This document shows positions 1-11,768 of a DNA stretch of 40,580 nt, piece after piece. Within the stretch, counting starts at the first letter, position 1. Each line of letters opens with the position of its first letter. The notes beneath the pieces were generated by a model that worked only from the letters and a program-made list of their open reading frames with translations, did no database searches and was not told the origin of the DNA. A program made the position numbers and the translations under genes. The stretch spans positions 815,039 through 855,618 of the forward strand of contig NW_001865046.1 in NCBI RefSeq assembly GCF_000002865.3, in the 5' to 3' direction. Source of the stretch: Monosiga brevicollis MX1. Taxonomy: Eukaryota > Opisthokonta > Choanoflagellata > Craspedida > Salpingoecidae.

Positions 1-29
1 CCCTGGCCACCGTGCTTCCTGACCCACAG

Positions 30-2431
30 CCACCTTCTTTCTGACCTTGACTTCGGATATGGAGGAGGACATGGATGACCACCCGCTGGCTAACATGCCA
101 CAGGAAATTCCGATGGCTTTGGACGCCATAATCAAACAGCCCATCACGGAGCATGAGGCTCCGCCTGCCATTTTGGCCCGCCTGGCTGCCATCGGTAAGA
201 CAAGTTTTGATTCAGTCGGGGCCTATTGAGCCCCAAGCACACATGTAGTGTGCGCCTACAGTGCCCAATCAGGGCTTTCCGGCGTGCTCATAGCCTGACA
301 ACAAACCTGTGATCGTAGGCGCTACCGTTAATATGGGCCGTCTGTCCTCAGTGGTGCTTCCTTCGGCTTTGGCGGTGCTGGTGCACGCTTTGCGTGCCAT
401 CGAGGGCCCGGCCTGGGAGGCAACGGCCGAGGCCATTCATGCTCGGGCCAAGGAGACGCCCGATGATCCGCAAGCAATCGCTCACGTAAGCTGCTGCTGG
501 CTATCCAAGCCGTGGTCATCGGCCATGGTACTTGCAAGCTGACTCGATACTCCGTATACGCTCCTCCCTTTGATCCGATAGCAACGCGTGGAAACAACAT
601 GCTCCCGTCTCCGAGTTCAAGCACTTGCGCTTGAGATCTTGGCCAATTTGGTGATGAGCGAGCTTGAGGCTGCCCAGCATCTGACCTTGGAGCTTCTCCA
701 AAACAATTTGCTCAATGCCGTGCGTTCGGCCAACTGTCTCCGTGCATGCCTTGCATTGTGCCGTACCATCGGATGCGTGCGCATTCACTGTCACGGTGCT
801 TTGTGGTTGCCTGGATTGGTCCCTCCAGCTGGCTTTGTTGGTGTGTCCACTCACACGCGAGCAACTCGAAGCGCTTCGTGCAGTCCATCCAAGTGGAAAC
901 CAGCTTCAGGCGTGTGTGAGTAGACGGCACACGCTTCTCTTCCCGACCAAATTATTGTTATTTTTATTATAATTATTATTTTTTTTTTTCTCGCGCGTGC
1001 CCGCAATCATTGCCACCGCTAGCTCACCCTTATCACGGCCTCTCTCCGGTTGATGCGCGCTCATGTGTAGATTCATAGTCAGGACGAGACTTGGCTCGGT
1101 GCCATTGCCAACCTTGGATTTGGTGGCATGTTGAGTGATGTCACTTCCGACACACTTCAGCGTATGTTCTATCGCGTTATTCCGTTTCATGCACCCAAAC
1201 AAACACTCAACCTTTCAAACACGTCTTAGTGCTCTCTCAAGGCTGCTTTCATATCATGCATCGCTGGCCATGGGCCTCCATGTCAGCGGTAAGGCCACTT
1301 ACCTCCCCGACCTGGCATGCGTCATTTATCTCATACGCTCGACCGGTCGTCTTAAGTTGCGTAATGATCTTATCTCCTTCAATCTGATTCTGTTTCCTTT
1401 TGATGTTTTAGACTCTCTTACCAACTCTCTGGACGGTGCTGCGCGCCGTTCTATCCGATGAAGCGTTGGCCTGCAATTTGGTACGTTGCTACCCATTTGG
1501 CTCTTGCCTTATTTGCCGGTCTTGTGCCTGCGAATAAACTGGCATTGGGGTATGGGAAAGCCTGCGACGCATTATCCTGTGCACATTAACCAATCATGGG
1601 CGCGGTACTCTGTAGAGCTTTGCAAATGAAGATCTGCGCAACATTATTGAGGTTTATCGCGCACGTTGAATTGACCTACATCTTTCACAATAACTGAGTC
1701 ACGTGACCCATTGGTTCATCGTGTTGGGCTACCTGACTAATGATCTGTAGGCGTTTTCCAATGGCCACCTGGACTGGCACACCCGCATCTCAGCCAGTGG
1801 CGTTCTCACAGCTCTGGCTCAATGCAGCCACCACCATGACCTTTTAGTACGTGCCGCACTCCTGTGCCCCAATTTTTGTCGAGCCTTGTTGAAGGGAGCT
1901 GACCATGCCCCTAATTCCTTTACACGCCTTTGCCGCTGTCCAGCCGGAACTATGTGGCTTGTATACGGTTGAATTGGCCACTGTTTCTGTGGAGCGCCTC
2001 GAATTTTTGCATGCCATCTTTTCTGGATTGTGTGAGGCCTTTGCCGACACCCGTGCCAACGAACTGGTATGTTGCATGTCCCGTAACTCTGAAATTCAGC
2101 CTTTCTCTGCAGGACCAGGCGGGCTTAAAAAGTGCTAATGGGGACCACTCGTGTGTCTGGACTGGACGTGCATCGGCCCTGCAGGTGGCAAGCACAGGCT
2201 TGATGAGTGTCATGCACAAGTGTGTTGAGCAGCTGCGTGCGATGGTATGTGCATCGCTTGGGTTTGAAAAACGATGTGTTTAAGAGGCAGACATGGATTA
2301 ACGGCGTGTGCGGCTGGTTGCCGGCATGATCTGGTTTGTAGGAGCGTGGTGCATCACCTGAGGCTGCTGAGGGCATTGAGGCATGTTGTAATTTGGCACA
2401 ACAATTTTCCGAGCTCAAGAGTCAGCAATAG
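30..2431 (+). CDS. HEAT/ARM-repeat protein, 5' end outside window (possibly HEATR3/Syo1)
   Basis: About 400 codons in 12 exons: 30?-194, 319-485, 582-719, 862-911, 1079-1161, 1230-1288, 1412-1480, 1616-1651, 1751-1846, 1944-2066, 2113-2244, 2342-2431 (TAG). All junctions have GT..AG ends and matching phases. The first exon opens at an AG acceptor near position 29, so the start codon is probably upstream; an ATG at 59 is the alternative. The product starts with an acidic stretch (MEEDMDD) and then shows amphipathic helices typical of HEAT/ARM repeats, for example LALEILANLVMSELEAAQ and ISASGVLTALAQC. The acidic segment and a C-terminal FLHAIFSGLCEAFADTRAN helix recall HEATR3/Syo1, the ribosomal-protein import adaptor, but similarity is weak. 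The exon at 1230-1288 is least convincing because its peptide is not obviously helical. Coding status is well supported; the family is a guess. Confidence 0.6.
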
Positions 2432-2994
2432 AGTGATTAGAGAACAGCGATTCCTCTCATGTCGGCAGCAGAACGTGTAATTGAGTCAATGGAAATTGCC
2501 GATTGTAACTTGTTGTTCTATTTTTCTTCGCGCCCTCCTACCCTCTTTATTTTTTTTTTTTTCTGTGCAAAGGCGATGCTTTGCAGGGGGATCCCCAGCC
2601 AAGGTCTTGGGCAAGATTCGGTCATCGAGACAAGTTTTGAGTTGATTGTCAGTTCATTTTTCTATCATCATTACCAGTCGATGACTTTTTTTTTTTTTTT
2701 CGGTGCTGGAATCAAGAGATTTTAAATGTTGTAGTGGCTGTGTCCTGGAAGAAGGCGAGCCTGCGTAGAGAGAGGGGAAAAGATCTTGCCTCTTCCAAAT
2801 GCATTGGTTGCGGGCGCGCTCGGCACGCGGCAACCAAGGAGTAACAAGTCTGAAAAGGGTTGAGGCATAGATCGTCCTGCAGACCTCCACCTTGCCCTTT
2901 CCCGATTTCGGCCTATTTTCCAGGGAAGCAGGCCAGAATGCAAGGAGGGGCAAAAGGTGCTTTTGTGTTTTGCTGGTGCTCAGGAAGACCTTGA
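2432..2994. other. Convergent 3' intergenic region
   Basis: This lies tail-to-tail between the HEAT-repeat gene and RPB6. It contains T-runs near 2550-2561 and 2687-2700. A 99-codon minus-strand open frame at 2654-2953 has no recognisable family and no clear splice partners, so it is treated as untranslated sequence. Nothing else is visible. Confidence 0.5.
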
Positions 2995-3770
2995 TTAAAA
3001 CATGCGGTCAACCACGAGCTCAGACACGCGCCAATCCTGGAATACATGGACAAGAGTGAGTCACTCAAGTGCGCAAGGGGCTGAGAAGAGTGGCGGGCCT
3101 GTTTGGCGATACAATTGCTACCTCATAGCTGGGATTGGTGGGGCTATGGTCAGGCAGGTAGCGGCGAATGATCATGGGGATCTTGCCCTCTTGAAGCTCG
3201 TTTTGTGCAATCTTGAGAGGGTCAGTTTCACCGCGCAATTCCACCATCACGGGGGCATTCATACTGCGTACATGAGCAGCCGAGAATGCATACATCAGTG
3301 AGCGGCGTTGAATCACAGGCGTCGAATCACAGGTATTCTGCAGATGGCGGCTGATCATTTTGAAATGACAAACCAAAACCAACTAGGGTACGCAATTTGC
3401 AATACCTGATTTGCAGCGCACGGGCCCCCAAGACACGAGCGCGCTCGTACTTGGTCATGTACCGGCTCGTAATCTATCCCAAATGACAAGAGCGGAGTGA
3501 GCGGAGTGAGCCGAAGAATTAACAATAAAGAGCATTCAAGGCGCCTCGTAGAAGGTCTCAGACATATGGCATTTGGAGCGTCCACTCACACGAGGCTTCT
3601 CCGAGGCGCCATCGGCGTTGTCCTGTGCTGAGGCTGCGCCGTTGCAGGGCGTAGGAGCGAGCACATGAGCAAGGATAGAAGAGCACAGCTTGGGATGGTT
3701 CCATGGCCAAGCCCTATGACCTACCATCAATGACCTCAATGTTGTTGCCGTCATCCATTGCCGTGTCCAT
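2995..3770 (-). CDS. POLR2F: DNA-directed RNA polymerases I, II and III subunit RPB6 (ABC23)
   Basis: RPB6, the omega-like subunit shared by all three nuclear RNA polymerases, stabilises the clamp and assembly. The gene has five exons on the minus strand, starting at ATG 3770 and ending TAA 2995-2997, giving about 113 aa. A short acidic N-terminus ([15 protein letters not shown]) leads into the hallmark block [17 protein letters not shown]. This is joined across an intron to [20 protein letters not shown] and [11 protein letters not shown], then SYE joined to DWRVSELVV at the last junction. The order and spacing match the family almost residue for residue. It is oddly short at the N-terminus, where animal RPB6 has a longer acidic tail. 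It also carries a six-residue insertion (HSPTNP) between RRYLPD and SYEDW, where others have a single Gly. It is convergent with the upstream HEAT gene and divergent from the GH3 gene. Confidence 0.93.
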
Positions 3771-4125
<355 letters not shown>

Positions 4126-7100
4126 ATGGCAGCGCTCAAGATGATGCTGCTGATGGCAGTGGCGGCCTTTGGGGCGGTGGCGCTCGCTGATCGTCCGTGG
4201 ATGCAGGATCCAAAGGTGCGGGGCTGAGGAGAAGGACGAAATGGGTTCTGTTTGAAGCGTATCGACGTGCGATCGGCTTTTGCTCACATGCTGCCAACGT
4301 GGCTGGCCGCTGCCAAGCAGGCCGATCCCGAACAGCGGGCCCAAGCTTTGCTGGATCAGATGACCCTGGATGAGAAGATCTTGATGCTGCACGGTAGCAG
4401 TGGCCCCTATGTGGGCAACGTGCCGGCCAACACTCGCCTTGGCATTCCCGCCCTCAACCTCAATGACGGTGAGATCATTGGCCATTCAAACCGCTCGCGC
4501 TCAGTGGCCAATGCATGCGATCGTCCCTTGGTCGTGGTGTTATCTCTCCCAAAAGCGTTTTTGTGGCTCATCTCTTCCCTCTCTTGCTCCTCCGCGCAGG
4601 TCCTCAGGGCTTCCGCCCCGCCACGGACCTGGCTGGCACCTCGACCGCCTTCCCCTCGGGTCTCACCGTGGCGGCCACCTGGGATAAGAACCTGACATAC
4701 GCCTGGGGTGCGGCCATGGGTACTGAGTTCTGGAACAAGGTGAGCACACTGCCACGCATCTTCCTTTGAATGATTGGCGGGGAGACGGCGTTGGTGTTCT
4801 GGCTTCTGGCCTTCCTTTGCAGCTGCAAGGACTGCAAGATTTCGAGGTCTCTGATCCACTTCAAATGTTGTAGGGCTCAAATGTTCAGCTCGGTCCGGGC
4901 GTTTGTGTCGCCCGCGTGCCCGTCAACGGCCGCAACTTTGAGTACGTGCAAGCAGCTCATCTGCTGCTCTGTGTCTTTTAGTGGACTCAGCGCGCTCATC
5001 GATTCTTGCTTGTGATCGGCTAGGTATGCCTCAGGCGAGGACCCCTTCCTTGGTTACACCATCGTCCAGCCGGCCATCAAGGGCATCCAGGACCAAGGCG
5101 TCATTGCCAATGTGAAGCATTACGTCCAAAATAACCAGGTACCAGACTTGTCCCCCTCGCCTTCGTGAAATCAGGTACGCTTCTTGGGCTCACACAACCA
5201 CTGCTTTGTGCTCTGGTGCCATCAAGGAAACCAACCGCCAAACCGTGAGCGAGAACGTGGACGAGCGTACGCGCTTTGAAATCTACTACCCACCCTTTGA
5301 GGGTGCGTTTGAGGCTGGGTAAGCTGCGCCACTTGCACCGCTTTACAGTGCCAATCATTTGTGGACCCTCCAATCTCCCAACCGTCTTCTGACATCATGC
5401 TTTTTCCATCTCGGTTGCAACTCATCGTGTTTTGGCTTTGTTGGGATGCCCATGTTTTCTGTGCCATGCTTGCCACGGGTCGCGCTTGGGTGTGCAGTGT
5501 GGGCTCGCTCATGTGCAGCTACAACAAGATCAATGGCTACTGGAGCTGTGAGAACAACCAAACGCTTGGCACTGATCTCCGCGTCCACCTTCTCAAGGGC
5601 CAGCGTCTTTGGGTCATGAGGTTGGTCGCAGGATGATGCTCTCAAACTCTCAAAGCCGGCTGGCTGCCCCAGAGGTCCTCAAATATGGGTGTGTACTCAA
5701 CAGCTTGTTGTTGTGTTGCCACGGTGACGCAGCGATTGGGGTGCCACGCACTCTACTTCCATCATGCAGGGGTTGGACCAGGAGATGCCGGGTGGCAATT
5801 TTATGGGTGACACTCTGAAGAGCATGGTGGTCAATGCCAGCATCCCCGAGTCGGCCGTCAACCAGTCCATCCTTAACATTCTGGTGCCCATGTTTAGCGT
5901 GGGGCTCTTTGATCGCCCCAACAACAACAGCATCACTGCCAACGTGACCTCGGATGCCCACAACGCCGTGGCCCGGGAGCTGTCTGCGGCTTCACACGTC
6001 CTCTTGAAGAACGAGGGCGACTTGCTTCCCCTCGATCGCTCTTCGGTCAAGACCATTGCCGTCATTGGCGCCCAGGCTGCCACCAACACAATTGTGCACG
6101 GTGGTGGTTCCGGCCAGGTATACCCCCCCTACGTCATCACACCCCTGGGTGGGCTCATGCAGGCGCTGGGGATCAGCGGTCCCAAGAAGGTGCCTTGTGA
6201 TCAGGGCCAGCGCTTCAACAACACTGACTTTTACCAGCCCAACAACCCCTCAGTGGCGGCGAGCGACGCCGATGACTGCTGCGCCAAGTGCTCGGCCAGC
6301 GCTTCGTGCCTTGTCTGGTCGTTTGCCAAGTCCTCATCGACCTGCTACTTCAAGCAGCACACCTCCACCCCGAGCAATGACAACAATGTGGACTCTGGTG
6401 TGTTGTCGTCCGCAGGCCTCAACGGACCCTTTTGCAACGACCAACAGCAATGCATCTACTACAGCGATGGATCCAACCTCACCGAGGCCGCCGAACTGGC
6501 GGCCAAGGCTGATGTCGCGCTCGTTGCTGTGGCGACCACCTCGTCCGAAGGCTCGGACCGCGCAGACCTCTCCCTCGGTAACGGTCAGGACGAACTGGTG
6601 ACCATGGTGGCCGCGCACCAGAGCAACACCATTGTCCACATCACCTGCCCAGGTGCCGTGCTCACGCCTTGGCGCGAGGACGTCAAGTCTATTTTCGTGA
6701 GCTTTATGGGTGGCCAAGAGCTTGGTAACGCCATGGCTGACGTTATCTTTGGTGAAGTCAACCCCTCGGGCCGCCTGCCCCTCACCTTTCCCAACGTCGA
6801 GAACGAGATTGGCATGACGACTCGCCAGTACCCAGGCCTTGACAATGGCCTCGAAGCCTACTACGACGAAGCCCTGCTGGTCGGTTACCGCTGGTACGAC
6901 CACCATGCCATTACCCCGGCCTTCCCTTTTGGCCATGGTCTCAGCTACACCTCCTTCGAGTACAGCGACATCCAGGCCTCGAAGACTTCCGTCTCCGTGA
7001 CCGTTACCAACACGGGTTCAAAGGCTGGCGCTGAGGTGGCACAGCTGTACCTCGGTTTTCCTTCCAGCGCTGGTGAGCCGCCGCGCCAATTGAAGGGCTT

Positions 7101-7278
7101 TGAAAAGGTCGTCCTTGCTCCTGGTGCCAAAACCACCGTGACCTTTGACCTGCGCCCCCGTGATCTCTCGATTTGGGATGTCAAGCAACACGCTTGGAGC
7201 CCCGTTTCTGGCACCTTTGAGGTTGCCGTGGGTGCGTCCTCCCGGGATATCCGCCAGACGTCGAGCTTTGACAACTAA
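4126..7278 (+). CDS. Secreted glycoside hydrolase family 3 (beta-glucosidase/xylosidase type) with Apple/PAN-like insert
   Basis: GH3 enzymes remove terminal beta-linked glucose, xylose or similar sugars. The model has eight exons: 4126-4215, 4321-4468, 4600-4739, 4874-4941, 5024-5138, 5227-5318, 5498-5620, 5733-7278. It encodes 773 aa with all phases consistent. A signal peptide (MAALKMMLLMAVAAFGAVALA) precedes LLDQMTLDEKI. Typical N-domain blocks follow: LGIPALNLNDGPQGF, NVKHYVQNN and MSDWGATHS, whose Asp (codon 5734-5736) is the expected nucleophile. The C-domain has the acid/base motif EGSDRADLSL and QDELV. A fibronectin III-like tail ends the protein. A Cys-rich segment at about residues 419-494 (DDCCAKCSASASCLVW...CYFKQH) looks like an Apple/PAN domain inserted within the C-domain. 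Substrate cannot be told from sequence. Confidence 0.92.
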
Positions 7279-7518
7279 ATTTGGTGTTGACCGCTGTCAT
7301 GGCCGGCAAGCGTACCTCCAGGCCTGACGGTCTGGCTAACCCGTTTCTGCTTTACAAGTGGCGGAATCACGCCTCGACCTCTGTCGTCGACCAACCAATT
7401 GAATCTTAACTCATTCAAATGCGCATTCATGCGTTCCATCCAAAAAAACAAAAAAAAAAAAATGAAAGTTTGTTTTTTCCTTTTTCTTTGATTCTTTGAA
7501 ACGAGCAACCAAGTCATT

Positions 7519-7595
7519 ATGGCAGCTCCAACCGCCAATGACGAGGCGGCAGCGTAAGTCAGAGCGAGGGATAAGCCCTGTGTGTGTGCGCGCGC

Positions 7596-7639
<44 letters not shown>

Positions 7640-9152
7640 TGTCAGGTCGGTTTGCTCACGGCTCCTCTTGCCGTGGGACAGGAAGCGCCCCAAAATTCAG
7701 CCGAGCCGGTTTTTTGCTGGACATGCCGAGCGCCGGGGTGCCCGAGAGGCCATCGAAGATGTCTGCGTCGTGCAAGTATGTGGCGCTGCTCTGATGTGCA
7801 GCGTTCAGCACTTTCCTATCGCCAGATCGTTTCAAGCCCAGCCCTCCTGCTCATGCTTGCTTCATTGCCATTCCCACACGTTCGGCGCTGGGGTCCCACG
7901 TTCACGCTTCCCCTTCAGGAGCAGCTAGATCTGCAACGACAGGCCTGTGCACGAATATCGTCGGCTGCTTATTTTGCCTGCTTTGATGGGCATGCAGGTA
8001 CCTCGGCCTTGCATCTTGTTCTTCTCCAAGACGATGGGCTGGCTGGCTCTGCAAATAACGCAAACCCGTCTGCGCATGCCGGCACTCATGGCTGTGGCTG
8101 ATGATTGACTTGTGGGCGCCTTTCACGACGATGGTGGGGCATGACCATCACTGGTGGGCGTGCTCCTCTTGTGGCCACGGTGGTTCCACTCTGTTCCCTG
8201 GGCTGCCATTGGCTTTGACCACTCGCGACACTGCAGGACGACGAGCTGCCGATCATTGTGCGGAGCACATGCTGCCGCATATTCTTGCACATTTGCCATC
8301 GTTGTCTGATTTTGGTTCCAAGGAGTGCGCAACCAAGATACGCAAAAGCCTTGGACAAGCCTTTGCAGCCGAGGATCGTGAGGTTAGCCCAACGTATCGC
8401 TCGGGCGGAGGCTAGCCCGGCAGCTGATCTGCTATCTGCAGGCATGCTGTTCGGGGCGTTGATCACTCGCTCCTGAATGCCTTTCTGGTAGTTTTGCTCA
8501 CTCCGTCAATCTGTCCGGGGCTGCCCAGTTTTTGGCGCTGGCCCGGGCTGGCCAGCCTCAGTGGAAGGATGGGTGCACAGCAACAGTGTGCCTGGCTCTC
8601 AACGATGTTCTGTTCACTGCCAATGTGGGAGATGCGAAAGCTATACTCGTGCGTTATAAGGAAGCGCCAACCGTGGCCGACACTGAATCGGTGTTGCCGA
8701 TGTTGGTCGACCAGGACATTGCGACACTAGTCCTGACCAAGGACCACAATCCCGTGGTGTACGAGGAGCGCCAACGCATTCAAAAGGCTGGGGGTAGCGT
8801 GACGGACAATCGTGTGCAAGGCGTCCTGGGCGTCTCGCGTTCAATTGGCGACGGCCGCTACAAGCATCTCGGGGTCAGCAGCCAGCCGTTTACGAGCAAG
8901 TGCACATTGGACCCCAACAAGGATCTCTTTCTCGTGCTGGCTTGCGATGGCTTGTGGGGAACCCTATCAGCCTCTGATGTGATTCAATTCTGCATGAAGG
9001 CCTTTGGTGAAGCAGAGCAGGACGACCAGTTGGCTGGCCAACCCAAACTGCAGGCAACACATGTGGCCGCTCGATTGGCCAATCATGCTGTGGAGAAGGG
9101 TGCCTCGGACAATGTTTCAGTGCTCTTGGTGCGCTTTGCAACCAAGCCCTAA
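7519..9152 (+). CDS. ILKAP: PP2C-family serine/threonine phosphatase, ILKAP type
   Basis: This is a metal-dependent phosphatase most like integrin-linked-kinase-associated phosphatase. The proposed exons are 7519-7553, 7682-7775, 7919-7997, 8237-8393, 8442-8487 and 8529-9152 (344 aa; human ILKAP is 392). Motifs in order: ERRGAREAIEDVCV (metal Glu-Asp), YFACFDGHAG (family usually DGHGG), QWKDGCTATVCL, FTANVGDAKAILVRY, DHNPVVYEERQRIQKAGG, GVLGVSRSIGDGRYK, LACDGLW, and SDNVSVLLVRF with the metal-binding Asp. The YEERxRIQKAGG block is diagnostic for ILKAP. Introns 4 and 5 would be only 48 and 41 nt, so that part of the model is the weakest. No nuclear-signal N-terminus is evident. It is convergent with the MESH1 gene. 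Confidence 0.87.
7579..7633 (+). repeat. (TG)n/(CG)n microsatellite in ILKAP intron 1
   Basis: The TG array is interrupted by a short CG run and lies wholly inside the first intron of the phosphatase gene. Confidence 0.9.
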
Positions 9153-9401
9153 CTTGCCACAGCTGATTGCTCATAACAACACAAAACAACAAGTGCCCCC
9201 CGATTCTTCCGAGTTGAATTGATATACCAGTCATGTGCGCTGTAAACTCTCCCGCGAGATGTTGAGACCACCTGCAAGACACACATGAGGTACTGTACAC
9301 AATATGGTATGGTAACCTTTTCTTTGTAATGCAAAGCACGCATCTGGGACAGCAAAAATGGCACGGCCGTTGTTGCCAGCCCTGTGACATTGGCAGTTTT
9401 C

Positions 9402-10188
9402 TCAAGCGTCTGGCGTATGTTTGCGCCAATCACCAGCCACGTAGTCGGAGCGGAGCCCGGGGCTCGGGGCGGATCCTTGCACCGAGATATCCTGGGACAA
9501 CTCATGCTCAAAGGCGGCCTCAAGTGCAGCGTTGGTGCCACGACACGCCTCGAGGATTTCCGAAGCAAAGCCAAAGTAGGCATGGGCGCGGTGTTGATCC
9601 CAGCTGGCGGGCGGCGTGCCTTGCACGGAGCGCAGGTTATGGAGCTTGTCTGCCAACTTGATGAGTTTGGCACCACGAGAGGCCGTGCGAGCATGTTCAA
9701 TCTCAGCTGCCTTGCGTTCATGACGAGTACAGCTCTTGTCGTCCGAGACCTCTTGAACATAGCCGGCCACTTGATCACCGAAGGCAGCACGAATGTCAGC
9801 CAAGGTCACACTGGTATCCTCGACGACGTCATGCCTGTTGACATATCAAAGAAGTCATCTGAGTGGCGTTGAGAACTGAGCAGCAATGTACGAGCAGGCG
9901 ACCCGGCGATTGAGGCGTACAGAAGAGCGGCTTGCAGAATGGCCAAGTCGGTGATGCCGGCAATCTCGGTCAAAAACTCGGCCACCTCTGTAAGCGTTGA
10001 TGAGGAGGTTGTGAGCCAACAAGCACGCCCAACCGCACAAAGAAGAAAACAAAGCACCTACGAATAGGGTGGTTGACATAGGGCGTTCCATCCCCTTTCC
10101 GTGTCTGCTTTCCATGCGCTCGACCAGCAAAGGCCGCAGCCTTGAGCAAACCCCCAGCCAACCCCAGCGCCGATCCCTCCTCCGCCAT
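9402..10188 (-). CDS. HDDC3: MESH1/HDDC3, ppGpp (and NADPH) hydrolase of the HD superfamily
   Basis: MESH1 is the stand-alone eukaryotic homologue of the SpoT hydrolase domain; it removes the 3'-pyrophosphate of (p)ppGpp and, in animals, dephosphorylates NADPH. Three exons, 10188-10062, 9987-9921 and 9834-9402, encode 208 aa. The order of motifs matches the family: AGRAHGKQTRKGDGTPYVNHPI (first metal His), AGITDLAILQAALL joined exactly to HDVVEDT (the HD metal pair plus ED), VQEVSDDKS, and GAKLIKLADKLHNLR with the second metal Asp. The protein extends about 30 residues past the human C-terminus with a Ser/Pro-rich tail. The start follows from alignment (MAEEGSALGLAGGLLKAAAF). Its 5' side faces the ankyrin gene across about 340 bp, and it is convergent with ILKAP. 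Confidence 0.9.
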
Positions 10189-10193
10189 CTCGA

Positions 10194-10229
<36 letters not shown>

Positions 10230-10260
10230 CTGCTTTTGACATTTGCTTTTGACGGTGAAC

Positions 10261-10316
<56 letters not shown>

Positions 10317-10532
10317 CACACAGATCTCCTCTCTCGCTCTCTCTCTCTCTCTCTCATCTGGTGGACGGTCATGGGCAAAGGCATGGGGGTGAAGGGGGCT
10401 TGATGGGGTAGAGGACAGGGCGTGGTGATTTGTGCAAGGGGGTGGTATTACTCAGGCTTGAGGTGGGCCGAGGTCAGGGGTTGGCGCCGTGGATGGTGCC
10501 ACTGGCTGGCGGTTGGACGGGGGCGATCCAGG
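10189..10532. promoter_or_regulatory. Divergent promoter region of MESH1 and ankyrin gene, microsatellite-rich
   Basis: This holds three dinucleotide tracts: (TG) at about 10198-10227, (AC) at about 10260-10317 and (CT) at about 10333-10355. The TG and AC tracts form an imperfect inverted repeat that could fold back. No TATA box is seen. It serves two divergent genes. Confidence 0.5.
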
Positions 10533-11768
10533 ATGGGCCGTCCTTCGGTTCAGTTGCTCCTGCGAGCGTTTGAGCATGGCGACGAAGAGCAGATCGAACG
10601 GTGTGTATGTCACCAGCCTCTCCACTGAATCCGCCTTGCAGCTCAGTTGGGCTTGCCACTTTTATTCTTGGGTCCATCAGACTGACAGCGGCATCGGTGC
10701 TCTCAGGTTGCAGAAGCGTGTATTCAAGCCGTCATTTCAAGCCTTGGACGAGGTGGGGCCAGAAGGATCAACGCTATCGTGACTCGGTCGCAAATGTCGA
10801 AGCAGCCTTTCACTTCTCGTGGCATAATTAGAACGGCAACACGGCGCTACACTGGGCAGTGGTTGGCAACAAACTGCCGTTGGTGCGCCTTCTCTTGGAA
10901 AAGGGCGCAGATCCGGCCCGGCCCAGCAAGGTACGAGAGCACGGGAGCGAATGTGCCACTGCGCCTTGCTTTCTCGCATCCTCATCACACGAGACCTCTC
11001 ATCTTGCACAAGTACAATTGGCCGGCGTTTGTGCCTAATGTTTGGCCCAAACGTGCGTTTGTCGGGTCCGGCAGAACGGAGACACGCCTGTACACTGGGC
11101 TGCGCAATTGGGCCGGGATGCTGTCTTGCAGCTGCTGATGGCCCGCTCCACACGCATGGTTGAAGTCGTGGGTCAGTCTAACAAGCAGCTTCACAGTCGA
11201 TGCTCCACATGGCACCCAGCATGCGTTGGCTCATCTACTTGCGTCGGCCCAACCTCGTTTGAACTTGATGTTCATCTTCTTGCCTGTGGAACCCTTCAGG
11301 TCGTGGTGGTCAACGTGCACTGCACCGGGCAGCCCTATACGGTCACGTCCGTGCCGTCAAGCTTTTGCTTGAGGCTGGGGCTGACATTGACCCTCGCGAC
11401 GAGGTGATCGCTAGCTTGCCGCTCGGAAACCCTTTGGGCTCACTCAAACGACCATAGAGCGCTGGTAGATGGTACTGACGGCTGTATATCTTCTGCATTC
11501 ACAGGCGGGACGCACCCCTCTTCACCGGGCAGTACAAGCAGGCTACGAGCAGGCGACCCGAGCACTGTTGGAGGAAGGAGCTGATGTGAATGCTGCCGAT
11601 GAGCGCGGGAATACGCCGGCTCACTTGGCCGCTGGGCGCGCTTACGGCGACATTATGGAAATTCTCCAAGACGCTGGGGCACAGTTAAGCCTGGAGAACC
11701 GGGCAGGCAAGACCCCACTGACAGCCAGTGAACAGGCTCCACCAACCACAGTACGTCAACCGAGTTAG
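10533..11768 (+). CDS. Small ankyrin-repeat protein
   Basis: Six exons (10533-10600, 10714-10786, 10832-10930, 11075-11171, 11300-11403, 11505-11768) encode about 234 aa. After a short helical N-terminus (MGRPSVQLLLRAFEHGDEEQIE) come five clear ankyrin repeats with consensus cores NTALHWAVVGN, DTPVHWAAQLGR, RALHRAALYGH, RTPLHRAVQAGY and NTPAHLAAGRAY, then a partial sixth (GKTPLTASEQ). Exons 3, 4 and 5 each encode one repeat. Ankyrin repeats mediate protein-protein contacts; no catalytic domain is attached, so the partner and function are unknown. Exon 2 is less certain because its peptide (SVYSSRHFKPWTRWGQ) has no repeat character. The stop at 11766-11768 is used if the GTACGT just before it is not a donor. 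Confidence 0.78.

Noticed and set aside
6056-6936. Long shadow frames of 181 and 200 codons on both strands of the GH3 last exon
   Set aside because: The GH3 frame carries all conserved motifs; the others are GC-rich shadows.
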